Below are positions 20,061 through 31,129 of a stretch of DNA of 64,000 nt, in pieces. Origin of the DNA: Monarcha castaneiventris obscurior (Eukaryota; Chordata; Aves; Passeriformes; Monarchidae). The notes beneath the pieces are model-generated. The model searched no databases. It was not told the DNA's origin and saw only the letters and a list, made by a program, of their open reading frames with translations. The stretch covers positions 1,171,001 through 1,235,000 of the forward strand of contig JAMPIT010000269.1 in NCBI GenBank assembly GCA_026261815.1, in the 5' to 3' direction. The translations under genes were made by a program, and so were the position numbers. How positions within the stretch are numbered: the stretch's first letter is position 1; the number at the start of each line of letters is the position of its first letter.

Positions 20061-21289
20061 TGAACCTCTCGCTCGCTGCGCTCCGTAACTGGAGCAGACC
20101 GGTTCAGCCCCCTCCCCTTGGAGAGCCCTTCCCGTGTCCCCCCCGCTCCCACCTCCAGCCAGGGGCTTCTCCCCCGTCCTGCCCCACAGCAGGGGGACAC
20201 GGCGAGTCCTGAGGCTCTGGGGGAAGCCCCTGGATGGTCGGCGTGGGCCACAACCCCGGGCTGTGGCTCCGGTCAGGGTGGGAGAGGAGGCAGCACCCAG
20301 AATGTGCCAGGGCTCGACTCGCTGAGTGCTGCTGGTGCTGGGGAAACGCTGACTCACACTTTTCTGCCCAGAAAATGTGCCCAGCCTGGGCCTGGGCCTG
20401 TGGCAGAGCTCAGGGAGCTCTTTCCTGGTGCTGGGTGGTTGGTGTCGGGATCGGAACCTGCCTTGCTCCAGGATTATTGACTCCTGCTTCTTCCCCTGAG
20501 GATGTCGGAGCCAATTTCCTGTGACATCACAGCTGGTTGCCAGGGCAATGGGTTTGCTGTTCCAAAAGCAGGATTATTGCTGAACAGAAAGAGAGAGAGA
20601 AGAGTTCTTGGGGAGCAAAATCAGTGTTCACTTGGAAATGTGTCCAGCAGCTACTTTGTCCTTCCCAGAGCCGATCCCGGGCCCAGCCCCTGGCACCCAC
20701 CAGGCCCTGTCTCCCTTTTCCTCTCGCTGCCGAGCTCATCAGGGACAAAAGCGAGGCAAACCACGAGGGTGGAGGTGCCACAGGCCCCACAGGAGGTTGG
20801 TTTTGGCTCTCAGTGATTGGAGGCACAAAAATCCCCCAGTGAACCCAGGTCTAATCTGACACAGCCCCGGTAATTAGTGCCACACAAACTCTGCCAAGTG
20901 CAGATAGGCATCAGCAGTTGCAAGTAGCATTTATTATCATTATTATTATTGTTTGCTGGTCTCTGGATGCTTTAATTCCCCTGCTCTACAACGGAGATAA
21001 CACATCCTCCTTGTCTGGTGCGCTTTAAGGGGTGATGAGCGCTGTGGGGCAGGGGCTGCCCTCACGAGGGCACCTGGATTTGGGGCATTGCCTGTGGGCA
21101 GGTAACTCCTGTTTGTGAGTGAGGATGTGCTGGGACAGTGAGGGGTCCTTTGATCAATTTACAGATCAAATTATAGATCAAAATCCAGATGAAAGGCCCG
21201 GGCTGTGGGAGTGGGCCAGTGCCAGGAGCAGGCCTCTCCCTGTCATTAGCTTCCTTACCCAGCCCCGGTGCCATCGCTGCCACAACAGC
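20061..21289. other. GC-rich stretch with an AT-rich island and TCF/LEF-like cluster
   Basis: No gene. 20860-21010 contains CGGTAATTAGTGCC, a TTATTATCATTATTATTATTG run and GCTTTAATTCCC. 21147-21187 holds the GATCAA cluster described separately. The rest is GC-rich unique sequence. Confidence 0.5.
21147..21187. promoter_or_regulatory. Triple GATCAA cluster, TCF/LEF-like
   Basis: CCTTTGATCAA, ACAGATCAAAT and ATAGATCAAAA lie within 41 bp. The first matches the TCF/LEF consensus CTTTGATC on the + strand. The other two present partial matches (AGATCAAA) read on either strand. Spacing between GATCAA cores is 14-15 bp. A small Wnt-response-type cluster is possible. Binding is an inference. Confidence 0.35.
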
Positions 21290-21900
21290 AATTACCAGCA
21301 GATTAGGCAGCATTAAGCACTCTTTAATTTGACACATCGCAATGATCTCCATTCAGCCTTTCTGCTCGAATAACTCTCCATAAATATTTTGTGAGGCTAC
21401 CAAAATAAACAGAGGCCGGGCTGTTTGCACAGCTGAGGTCCTGGCGGCCCTCGGAGGGCCCAGGGAGCAGAGCCCGGGTTGGCACCAGGGGATGGATGGG
21501 GCTGAGTGGTCAGTTGGGTGTGCAAGAGCATTAGGGACTGGGAAAATACCTTTGTAAAGCCAAAGGAAAAATTATAACCATAATACATGCCTTGCACCGA
21601 TGGCAATTTAATAGGGAACATTTTTTAAACAACAACCCAATAAAGAGAGATGGGTATTTATGCAAGAAGTGGCTGCATTAGAAGAAATAATAATTACGCT
21701 GGTGTTGTGTTCTCTCCCTTTCTTTTCTTCTTTTTTTTTCTTGTGTGTGTGCTATTAGCCCAGACATTATTCATTAAGTAATGCAATGGAAAACCACTGT
21801 TAATACAGCAATAAATCCCACAGGGCCCCATTGCTTCTGAGATAGGATCATTTGGTAATTACAGTGCATTAGAAGTTCAATATTCTTTCATTTTTTTCCC
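21290..21900. promoter_or_regulatory. Long AT-rich block, strong candidate conserved enhancer
   Basis: 21290-21410 and 21535-21900 are AT-rich, separated by about 110 bp of GC-rich DNA. Motifs include GCACTCTTTAATTTGACAC, CCATAAATATTTTG, AATTTAATAGGGAAC, AATAATAATTACGC, GACATTATTCATTAAGTAATG, CACTGTTAATACAGC, TTGGTAATTACAGTGC and GAAGTTCAATATTC. A TTCTTTTTTTTTC tract interrupts it near 21730. Motif-dense and free of transposon signatures. Confidence 0.53.
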
Positions 21901-22348
21901 CCCGGCTCCTCGCCGGGGTGAGGGGTGGGCTGTGCCGGGGGCATTCCTGGGAATGCTCCATGCAGCCCCCGTGGTGTCCCTGCCCTGGGGATGTGGGGGG
22001 CTCTGCACCTCCAGGGAGAGGGACCCGGGGCGGTGACGCTTTGGGGGAGAGCTCCACAGGTGCCTGGGGGACACGGGGTGAGCGGGGCTCTGAGCTGGAG
22101 TTTTGTCCCTCTCTGTGGGCAGCATCTCCTCTCCCGTGTGAGGAACAGGGACTGAGGGCACCGGGGGACCAGGAGAGGCAGCTGGGACACAGCCGGGGAC
22201 AGGGAGGGAGAGTTTGGGTGGGTTATTGACGAGATCTCGGCAAAAATAAAGGCTGCTTTCGAGGAATGGTGCAGCAGAGGGCCACGAACAGAGCTGGGAG
22301 CTCTGCTCAGCCAGACCTGGGGAGCAGCTGGCTGGGGGGTGATGTGGG
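21901..22348. other. GC-rich non-coding stretch
   Basis: Unique GC-rich DNA with no recognisable gene. It ends in a GATGTGGGGGTGTC that leads into the TGATGTCA array. Confidence 0.55.
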
Positions 22349-22595
22349 GGTGTCGTGTGTGATGTCATGAGTGATGTCATATGTGGTGCCATCTGTGATG
22401 TCATATGTGGTGCCATCTGTGATGTCATCTGTGATGTCACAATGATGTCATCTGTGGTGTCACATGATGTCATCTGTGATGTCACCTATTATGTCATCTG
22501 TGATGTCACCTATTATATAATCTGTGATGTCACCCATATGTCATCTGTGATGTCATCTGTGATGTCACACATGATGTCATCTGTGATATCATATA
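22349..22595. repeat. TGATGTCA minisatellite (CRE-like array)
   Basis: About 20 degenerate units of 10-19 bp built on TGTGATGTCATC. I count 13 exact TGATGTCA octamers plus TGGTGCCA, TGGTGTCA, TTATGTCA, ATATGTCA and TGATATCA variants. TGATGTCA (TGACATCA on the other strand) is close to the CRE/bZIP consensus TGACGTCA, and to its TpG form after CpG deamination. Conceptual peptides (Asp-Val-Ile-Cys; Met-Thr-Ser-Gln) only translate the repeat. Confidence 0.92.
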
Positions 22596-23859
22596 TTATA
22601 TCCCCGCTCGATGGGAGCCCTCAGGAGCTGTAGGAAATGAGCAATTTCAGCCACAGGAAGGAGAAGGAGGCTCCCCAGGGGGAAGGAGACAACTCAATTT
22701 CCCCTCTCCCATCACGCTGTCCATTTGCCCGGCCCTGGGGAAGGTGGTGGCTGCAGGAGCAAGGCAGGGAGGAGAGGATTGCCCAGGGCTCTGGGCAGAC
22801 ATCCCGGGAATGGGAGCAGCCAGGCTGGGTGTGAGGGGCTCTCTGCTGCCCAGGGCTTCACCAGGGCCAGGGCTCTGCGGGTGAAGCTCCCACCCAGCTT
22901 GGGTGGGTTCTGACTGTGCCGTGCCTGAGCAGGATCTGAGTTTTTCCTGAAGTGCCACCGGAATGCTCTCATGGCAAAATGTCTTTTTCCCTGCACCTTC
23001 CCCCCAGTGTTATTTCTCATTCTGTGGTCTTGTTTTCCCCTTCCCAGAAGGTTTCCCAGCTCCTCACACCTCCCCGACTCGCTTAATTGTGAGGCTTTGT
23101 CAGGGTTTGGGAGTTTTATTTTTTTCCTGTTCTCAACTGCTCAGGGCCAGTGCTTGAAATTAAACTGTCTCTCCAAGTGATGCAAATCAGATAAGAGAAA
23201 GCAAACGAGCCCCGTGTGTTCATCTGCAGAATCCTGTTCTGCTGAAACTCCTTCTGTTCCCTTCTCATCTTAGACAGATGTAAATCATGAGAACTTATTT
23301 TAAACCAATGTCAGCAGGAAAAAGCTCAGCAGAAGCAACAGAGCCACCAGGTCTCGTGTGTTTATCACTCTTTGAGGCAAAATAAACTTTTAGCCCTGTT
23401 GAGATCCCTCCAGCATTGTGCAGGTGACACAGGGGCACTGGGAGGGGCACTGGGAGCTGCAGGGGCTGTGCTGCAGACACGGGGGGCTGGAGGAAAGGGA
23501 TGCACAGAGCGTGAAAAAGGCGGATTTGGGGAGATTTCCAGCCCGTGGCTTGGAGCTGGGTGGGTGCCTTTCATCCAGGGCTGGCTGCTCACCCTCCCCA
23601 GGCTCTGCCAGCCGCACCCAGCCTGGGCTCACCCCAGAGATGGGACCCACACGGGCCTCTGCTGCTGGAAGCCTTGGACTGGCGAGTTTGGGAAGACCAG
23701 CTCAGACCTGTGGGAAGGGGATTTGGGGAGTGGAGCCTCCGATTATGGAGCGAGAGTCAAAAACTGTGGCAAGAACTGACCCACCCCACAGGGCTGTGGT
23801 CATGGCACTGCTCCCACAGCACGAGTGGCACCAGCACAGAGGAGGAAAAGAAAGGGAAA
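22596..23859. other. GC-rich stretch with an AT-rich island
   Basis: No gene. 23150-23310 is AT-balanced, with TGAAATTAAACTGTC, octamer ATGCAAAT at 23180-23187 followed by CAGATAAGAG (GATA-type), and GTAAATCATGAG. It may be a small element. A GGCACTGGGAG duplication lies near 23434-23455. The remainder is GC-rich. Confidence 0.5.
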
Positions 23860-24160
23860 AAAACCACGAGTAAATAAAAAGAAGCCCATTTGCAAATATT
23901 GTAAGGAATGCATGTTCTCATACGTGCTGCTATTAAGTCCGTTCGTATCATATCAGCAAACATCATGTCAGCTTGGAGAGGTTCCTACTTATTTCTTTTT
24001 CCCTGTGAAATGTTTTTCAATGCCTGAGCGAATCAAAATGAATGTAAATGAGGTTTATTAAGTCAGCCCCACACAGCGCTGTATTGTCAGTGTTTGTAGG
24101 CTGTGACAGGTTAGTTATTGCGGCTTGAAGGGAATGTCACAGGCACAGCAGTCTGCAGAA
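23860..24160. promoter_or_regulatory. AT-rich candidate element
   Basis: Unique AT-rich sequence with GCAAATATTGTAAGG, CTATTAAGTCC, CGTATCATATCAGC, TTTTTCAATGCCTG, GAATGTAAATGAGG, GTTTATTAAGTC and GGTTAGTTATTGCGG. Sox-like (TCAATG) and homeodomain cores are present. No coding support. Confidence 0.42.
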
Positions 24161-24174
24161 GGAACTTTTTAAAA

Positions 24175-24203
24175 GAATAATAATAATAACAACAACAACA
24201 ACA
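24175..24203. repeat. (AAT)n(AAC)n microsatellite
   Basis: Compound trinucleotide run: AATAATAATAAT passing into AACAACAACAAC. Confidence 0.9.
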
Positions 24204-24399
24204 TCTCAGGGCTCTCTGTGGCTCTCTGGAAGGTGGGGGCTCTGCAGGGCACTGCCAGCCCGGCTCTGGGCTGGGGAGGGGCTGCTCAGGTGCCACCCTG
24301 GCCGTGCTGGGGCAGCTCTGGGCTCCAGAGTTCTTTCCTCTCCTGGTTCCACATGCCACCAATCCCCAGGACGTCTGGAACACATCCCTCTGGAAATGT

Positions 24400-24640
24400 A
24401 ACCCCGTTGAGCTGTCTCACAGTCTTGCTGGTCTTCACTGAGCCAGGCTCATTATTTTTAGTAAATTACTTGGGCCTTGGCTATGCTGCAAAAAACAACT
24501 GGTAGGGGTAGTGTTAATGTAGTTATTTATTTAGATTTAAAATAGCAGAGACACCCATCTGAGGTTCTGGGTGCTAATTGTACCATAAATTCCAATTTAT
24601 TACACACTCAGCCTCATTAATATCCTCATTTCCATGGGCA
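24400..24640. promoter_or_regulatory. AT-rich candidate element
   Basis: Contains CTCATTATTTTTAG, GTAAATTACTTGG, GTGTTAATGTAGTTATTTATTTAG, GTGCTAATTGTACCATAAATTCC, CAATTTATTACAC and CATTAATATCC. Seven TAAT/ATTA-type cores fall in about 200 bp, between GC-rich flanks. Enhancer-like composition. Confidence 0.43.
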
Positions 24641-26870
24641 CCCAGCCAGCCTCCACCCCGCTGGCATCCAGGAGCTGCTCTCCAGCCCTCCCAACCCCTC
24701 TCCCATGTTCATGGCACGTCGGGCAGGCCAGCAAATCCTGGCTGTTTCTGACCTAGCCGTGAATGGGCTTCAGGAGCATGGAGGGAATGCCCAGGGATCT
24801 CCCATGGGATCCCCTCCGTGGGATCTTTCCATCTCGTGGTCCCCTCACATCCTGGGCTGGAGGACCTCACTGATGTTGCCTCCTAAAACCCGGTCACCAT
24901 CCCCCTGTAGGAACATGTCCCTCTGTGCACCTGCAGGGAGATTTGCAGCACTCAGAAGCACTTGGGATAAATCATTACCTTTCTCCCCAGTTCCATTCTC
25001 CTCCAGCTCGTTCTGCAGGCAGCTCCTTTCCCTGGGATCAGCAGGGAGATGTCCTAGGCAGCTCCCAGAGCCTGTGGGTGATCCTGGTGTGGCCGTGAGC
25101 AATCCCAGCCCTCCCTCAGCGTCCCCACTGCTGACAAAACCAGCGAAATCCCGGCCAGTTCTGTTCCCGGGGCACAGGCAGGAGCCAGCCGTGCCCTGGG
25201 GCAGCTCCCAGCAGCACTGACCCAAAACTGACCCAGCACAGCAGCCAACACACCTTGGCCACTTCAGAGGGGGTCAGAAACCTTCTGAGGGTGCCACATT
25301 TTGCCTGACAAAGGGATCAGGTCCCCAAGGGGATTGATCAGTGCCAGGGGCCTCGTGGTCCCTCTGGGCAGAGGGAGCTGCAGCCTGGCACAGACCTGGG
25401 AGGGTTTTGCATATTTATCCCTCCTTTAAATCTCTTCCAGACCACTAAACCATTTCACAAGGGCGAAGGAAAGCATCAATTACAATTACAGTGAAGAACT
25501 CTTTCAAGGCAGAGCCGGGTAGAGAGAAGATGCAATGATCCATTTGTAGTTTTTCACCAGGTACTTCATAATATTATGGTCTGTTCCTCCCCACCCATCA
25601 GCTGTGTCCCCATCCCAAGGTGTCTCTTAGATCCTGGTGTTTCCTGGCAGGAGGAGACAGAAACCTCTGAACACACAGCAGTGTTTGTACCATCAGTGAG
25701 ACCCAAACCAGAACAGAAAACAGATTTTCTTCTCTGGAAAATTCATGGAGTGGTTTGCACACAGATGTGCCTCTGTCTCTGCCTCCCCATCCCGTGGTAC
25801 TCATGAAGAAGAATCCAAAATGTTTCTTTTTTTCCCCTGTCTTAAAATGGACAGCAGCTTGTACAATGTACAATGAAATCAATAATTTAACACAGCCTAA
25901 AAGATGGGCAGAAGGATTTAACGTAGCCTAAATGAAGGAAAATGACTCAAAAACTTCGATATGTGAAATATGTTACTGCTGTGCAAGATAAATGGAAAAC
26001 TTGGATGATGCCCCTGAGATCCAGCTGGAAGTGCTGGATCTGGGAAACAGGGACAGAAGGACAGGGAAGAATTCAAAACTCCAGGGACAGAATTTGGGCC
26101 GGGCATGTGGGGCCAGCACTTGCTCCCTGCATCCACTGTGGCGCTCCGTGGGCTGCAGTCCTGATAGAGCAAATCAAATTATCTCCTAATTGGTTAATTG
26201 GAGAGGGGGCTCTGCAAAGCAGCGAGGAGCGAATGAAGCTGGGATGAGAGAATGAGAGAAGTGCCCATTTGTGTGGGGCTGTGATTGCTCTCTCCAGGCT
26301 GTCCCGGCAGGAACAGAGGGGCTGGGGGGGCACTGAGAGTGGTGATGGACACGGAGGGGGCCGAGGGGTCCTGGGAATGCTGGAACATCTCTGCTGCAGC
26401 AGGAGCTGGAGCGTGGTGGCCCAGGGAGGACAGGCTGGGCAGCGCACGAGGCCTGAGGGGTCACGGCTGGGAATCTGGGGAGGATGAGACTGCAAATGTG
26501 CAGGGGTTGTGTTTGGGAGCCCTCACAGAGCCCTGGGCTGGCTGGGGCCCTGTGCTGCCCCCTCACAGCCGGGGGACCCCAGTGGGACCTCCCTGCATCG
26601 CCCTCTGCATCCCCACACAGGGCTCCATCAGCAGCTCCTGCCTCCCGAGGATGAAGGACTCCTGCTCATCCTCCTGTCAAAGGCAGAGCAGGGAGGAAAT
26701 GGCAGCAAATATGGGATTGGTGCCTGGAGGAAGCACATCCCTGCCCCACAGGAACAGAACCGCCCCGGCCGTGGGCAAGGCTGGCGGAGCAGCCGCGGGT
26801 GCCAGGGCAAAGGTGGGTTTGGATTTCCCAGCCTTGTGCATTTGCCTTTAAATTCCAGCCAGATGCCACA
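24641..26870. other. GC-rich stretch with AT-balanced islands
   Basis: No gene. Islands at 25430-25580 (CATCAATTACAATTACAG, TTCATAATATTATGG) and 25800-26000 (CAATAATTTAACAC, TATGTGAAATATGTTACTG) could be small elements. A 7-bp-arm palindrome TTGTACAATGTACAA lies at 25859-25873. 26175-26200 has AATTATCTCCTAATTGG. 26270-26860 is plain GC-rich DNA. Confidence 0.5.
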
Positions 26871-27760
26871 TTGACTTGCGTGACTCCTTGTCTGTAACAG
26901 CACATAACGCAGCTCGAATGATGTAACTCACTGTGATGCCAAAATTTATAGGAGAAGACACTGCTTGCCGAGGTCAGGCTGGTATCTGATTTAAGCTGGC
27001 AGCAGGAGCAGCAGTGTTTCTGCAAACCTACACCAGGGCTCTCCAGCAAATCACATTACTCTGAGAGGCTTTGGCGGGCCCCTCGTCCAGACAGCTCTTC
27101 AAACCCAGGGACATCAATTAGGCTGGAGTGCATCAAACCCACGCAGGGCGCTCCGGGAGCCGACTCAGACTAACTCCAAAAGCACTTTCAATAAGAGAGA
27201 TTTTTTTTTTTGGGTGGCTTTTTTATTTTTTCTTTTAAATGAGCAGAAGGATTCTAGATAAACTCGATAAGGGCTGGAATCAAAACAGGATCCTAGAGCC
27301 AAAAGTGGAGTGACAGCTACTCTGGGTAGCAAAATTGCTGACAGCTCCTGAGCAGACAGAGAGGAGCGTGATCGAACGCGCGGGGCCGTCACCTCCATCC
27401 GATCCCCGCCACACAGACACGTCCCAGCGAGGGACCAGTGCCAGGCACTGGGAAACGGAGCCCAGGGACCAGCCCTGCAGGGGTGCAGAGCTCGGGGTCC
27501 CAGCAGGGCAGCGAGGTGCGGGGCTGGGGGGCCCAGGATTGTCTGAGGCACGGAGGAGCCAGGCCAAGTCCCGCGCCAGACTGGTTCTGCTGCTGCAGGA
27601 GCGCTCCCAAGGTGACACGGGGAGAGAGCCGAGCCCCAAGAGTCCAGTTGTGGAGGAAAAGATCAAATGGTGCTGAGCAGAGAGCAGCTTTTGACCAGCG
27701 TATGGGGAAATGAGGCAGTGAAAGAGCCCCGTGCTCAAAGCTGGACATAGCCCCCTCATT
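26871..27760. other. AT-balanced island then GC-rich DNA
   Basis: 26870-26960 carries ACAGCACATAACGCAGCTCG, GATGTAACTC and CAAAATTTATAGG. 27196-27240 is a T-rich tract (TTTTTTTTTTTGGG, then TTTTTTATTTTTTC). 27340-27700 is GC-rich with scattered CpG and no recognisable gene. Confidence 0.5.
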
Positions 27761-27810
27761 CTGGTTTAGCTCCGTTTATTCCCTGCTGGTTTAGCTCTGT
27801 TTATTCCCTG
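27761..27810. repeat. 25-bp tandem duplication
   Basis: Two copies of CTGGTTTAGCTCYGTTTATT plus CCCTG, differing by one C/T. It sits 60 bp upstream of a CR1 fragment. Confidence 0.85.
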
Positions 27811-27870
27811 TACTGGTGTTGCCTGCGGTTTTCCTGGGAGCTGAGCACTTTAAAATCAGGTTATTGCCAG

Positions 27871-27998
27871 GCCAGGCTGGGCAGGGCTCGGAGCAACCTG
27901 GGCTAGTGGAGGGCGTCCCCGCCCATGGCAGGAGAGCGGAATGGGCTGAGCTTTAATGCCCCTCCCAGCCCAAACCATTCCGTGATTCCATGATTCTG
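27871..27998 (+). mobile_element. CR1 LINE 3'-end fragment
   Basis: About 128 bp follow the CR1 3' end in order: GCCAGGCTGGGCAGGGCTC, GGAGCAACCTGGGCTAGTGG, CCGCCCATGGCAGG, GAGCTTTAATGCCCCTCCCA, CAAACCATTC, then CGTGATTC and CATGATTC. The last two are the degenerate terminal 8-mer repeats diagnostic of CR1. It is 5'-truncated and diverged, with no coding capacity. This is the best indicator of avian/sauropsid origin. Confidence 0.9.
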
Positions 27999-28169
27999 CT
28001 TCCCAAGGCAGGTGGCAATTCAGGATTGCAATGGGCACCAGGGTTTCAGCTCCTCTGGTTTTCCAAGGCCTTGTGAAGTGCTGTGGTTTGAGCTCCAGTC
28101 GGTGTCTGGGATCAGCTCTGGAGGTTCTGGTGCTGAAGCTCCATTCGCACAACGTTACCTGTAAATAAG

Positions 28170-28300
28170 TGCCGATTTTCAAGCAGTGGTCAAGGTCTGG
28201 CCAAACAGCTTAAAATGATAATTTAGAGCAATAATGCGCTTGGACGTGAAATAAAGTCGCTGGTGGTGACATCAATAATGTACAGAATAATAAAAACTGC
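28170..28300. promoter_or_regulatory. AT-rich candidate element
   Basis: Contains TAAAATGATAATTTAGAGC, CAATAATGCGCTTGG, GACATCAATAATGTAC and AGAATAATAAAAACTGC. Four ATAAT cores with retained CpG (ATGCGC) fall in 100 bp. Unique, no coding signal. Confidence 0.4.
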
Positions 28301-28480
28301 TGCTGTTGCTGGGAGCCCGTGGTCAGCTCGCACATGCCAGGGGGGCAGGAAGGAGTGAGAAACCTCGGGAAGGTTTTCCAATCACTCCAGCCACCATCTC
28401 TAATTCTTTTCTTAAAGTACAAAATCATTCTTCCCCTGATCTCACTTGTGGTCAGAGCTGGGTACGGGCCCATCACTCAC
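28301..28480. other. Unique GC-balanced spacer
   Basis: Spacer between two candidate elements. I see no gene or repeat. Confidence 0.5.
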
Positions 28481-28910
28481 GGCGGTGATTTGGTTCAGCA
28501 GGTGTTGGTTGGGCCATCGCTCATTCCGGGCTAATCTGCTGGCGGCTGTCAGGGGTTATGGAGTATTTATTGAGTTTGTGTCAGCTCCAGATGACCAATA
28601 GCCAGCAGCCGCTGGATGCCCATTGACACTGATGGTATTGCTGAATTAAACTGGGTGATGTATACAGAACTTGCTTAGAGCTAGTAATGAAGCTGGGAAC
28701 CATTTGAAACACAGTACAGAGCCCCCAGCGCTCGGGGCTTTGCTCTCTACCTTTTAAATAAAAAATTATTATTATTTTCTTTTAACGCCAAAGGAGAAGC
28801 CATGAATCGAGCTCCCCTGAAATATTTAGAGAGAAAAATAGAGTAACCCAATGGAAATGAAAATCATCTTTATATTCTGCAGATTTACTGCCTGCTAGTT
28901 GGGCAGTGAC
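28481..28910. promoter_or_regulatory. Candidate conserved enhancer block
   Basis: Begins with a retained-CpG segment (CACTCACGGCGGTGATTTGG, then CGGGCTAATCTGC). It continues with GGAGTATTTATTGAG, GATGACCAATAGCC, CCATTGACAC, GCTGAATTAAACTGGG, GTGATGTATACAG and GAGCTAGTAATGAAGC, then an AT-rich ATAAAAAATTATTATTATTTTC and AAATATTTAGAG. Contains CCAAT, Sox-like (CCATTGA) and homeodomain motifs. No transposon signature. Confidence 0.47.
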
Positions 28911-31129
28911 TGAGGAATTTCTCAGCTGCTTTTTAGAAAAGGCATCATGGGGGAAGGAGAGGCAGGGAGGATGATGAACTGGTTATTGATTCTGCTTCAA
29001 GGATCCTTTAAAAGGTTTTGCTGAGCACCTTCAAGTCTCATTGACGGGGGCTCAGCACAGGACAGGGTCTGGCTGTGCCTGGGCTGTTCTGTCACGCCCG
29101 TGGCAGTCTGGAAGCTGCACCTCTCTGTCCCCGTGATCCCGGGTGTCCAGCGGGATTGGGGCACCCTGTGCTCCCAGCAGCTCGCCCTCAGTGTGGCTGG
29201 AGGGGAAGGTCACTCATGCCAGGCTGGGTGGGCCATGCAGGACAAGGCTCCTTCCAGCAGGAGCCAGGAGCCGGGGCTGGGATTCGGCTTTTGCTGACGG
29301 GGCAGGGGCAGGATAAGGTTTGGGATGGTCCCAAGGCTCCCAGCAGAGCCCACAGCAGGTCTGGAGAATGAACACCCCTGAGCAGCCCCAGCCCCCCGTG
29401 AGACTCCCCTTTGCTCGGGGCTGGTGATCAGACCAGGCTGCTGCTGAATTATTCTGCACAGAGCATCAGAGTTAATTCGGGGGACAATCAGCCTGCGTGA
29501 GGCTGTCAGAGCTGCTGCCTGGGCCCCGCCGTGCTGGAGCAGGAGCAATCAGAGCTGTGACCTTGGCAGGGCCGGGGTTAGACTGCAGGCATGATTGAGT
29601 GCCAGGGAGAAGGCTCTGGAGCTGCTATTTGAATACCTGTTTACATGTGGGATAATGGATGGGCACCCGCTGCCTGCAAGGCTGTAACTCACTCCGGGGA
29701 CGCTGGGACTGGGATGACACCATAAACCATGGCAGCAGAGAGCAGGAGCAGCGCAGGCCCTGCCGTGATTTACAGCCGGGGCTCGCTCCCCGGCCATCTC
29801 ATCTATTGGCTTTTATTGCAGACACTGCACAGAGAAATTATTATTGTAAAAATTTGTTTAAAGCAGCTCGGTAAACTCTCTTTGAACTGACAATTTCACC
29901 TGAAAATCCTCCTGTTCCTGTGGCTGGAGGAGAGGGCGTTTGGCATCTAAATCATCAGAAGGTGCAACTGCATCCAAGTGCGTGGTGTAATCGTTGGAGA
30001 GAACTCTCACTCTGGATTTTAGCTCGGGATATGGACCCCAGGGTGGGGAGAAGCAGGGGACAGGGCTGAGTAACCTCAGCGTGGGTGGCCTGTGTCCCTG
30101 CAGAGCCCAGCAGGGTCGTGGGGACCCTGTTAGACCCAGTCTGGGCTCGTGTTCTGCCCAGCTTCCACAGCCAGGCTGTGCCTGTCCGTGCAGCAAAGGG
30201 GGCCTGGGCTCTCCTGTCAGCATCCAGCCTGCCCAGGCAGCCCCTGAGCCCCCAAAACCTCTGTGCTCCCCAACCAGGGCTGGTGACAAGTGACAGGGGA
30301 GCGTGGCAGCAGGGACGGGCTGGGAGGATGCAGAAGAATGGGTGCTAATGAGTGCCCGGAGCTCCTGCTCCTGCTGATGAATCGTCTTGCTGCAATCTCT
30401 GCTGAAAAGCCTGGTTCAGGATTAGGGCTGAAAGCTTGATTTGATTAAAAGAGTCAGGAGCAAATTAGGAGCCATCGGGTGCTTAGTCGTGCCACTTTTT
30501 ATAACAGGGCCCCAGATGAAAATATTTCAGTTGCTGTTTGCTCTTCTCCAGTGTCTTTCTCCAAGGGACTGTCAGGAGCCGTCCCAGCCCAGCTCCCCGA
30601 GCTCAGGTGGGCACAGGGAGCTGGGCTCAGCCTCTCTGTGCCTCAGGCTGGTTCCATGACCTTGGCTGGGCTCTGCCTCTCCGCCGGCTGTGCTAAACAG
30701 GAGATAATATTTCTCTATTTCCTGCAGAGCAATGTGAGAATAAATCAAGTGAGAACGGTGGCTGCTGGAGATGTCTGGGAGCCAATGCCCTCCTGAGGTT
30801 CAGCTCTAGACCTGGGGCAGATGATCGGGTGGTTTATACAAATAAATAGTCAGGGCTGCCTCCCACCCTACAATTTGCCATTCCTTGTCCCCTGACTGGC
30901 ACCCAGAGCTGCAGATCCTGAGCCCCTGGGTGTGTTCCCCTGGCTGGAAAGCAGGAGGGGACTCCTTGGCTTGTGACTAATTGCCCAAAGCCATCTCACA
31001 CGGGGGTGATCTATAAACGCTGCCCCTCTCCATGTGTGCGTGGCAGGGAAGGCAAGAAGCAGTTTAGAGAGATCCATCATCGGAATTCATCACAAAAGGC
31101 ATTGGCACCCAGGGCCCTGCCCCTCCTCG
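28911..31129. other. GC-rich stretch with small islands
   Basis: No gene. 29805-29900 (TTTTATTGC, GAAATTATTATTGTAAAAATTTG) and 29940-30030 (GCATCTAAATCATCAG, GTGTAATCG) look like small non-coding elements. 30420-30480 (GATTTGATTAAAAG) and 30700-30860 are AT-balanced. The longest frame (29858-30289, -) has no recognisable domain. Confidence 0.5.

Noticed and set aside
22349..22595. CRISPR-like repeat array
   Set aside because: Units are short, degenerate and variable in spacing, with no unique spacers, and the DNA is vertebrate. It is a minisatellite.
25859..25873. TTGTACAATGTACAA palindrome as a nuclear-receptor site
   Set aside because: Half-site spacing and sequence do not fit the steroid-receptor consensus (AGAACAnnnTGTTCT), and 7-bp arms are expected by chance in 64 kb.
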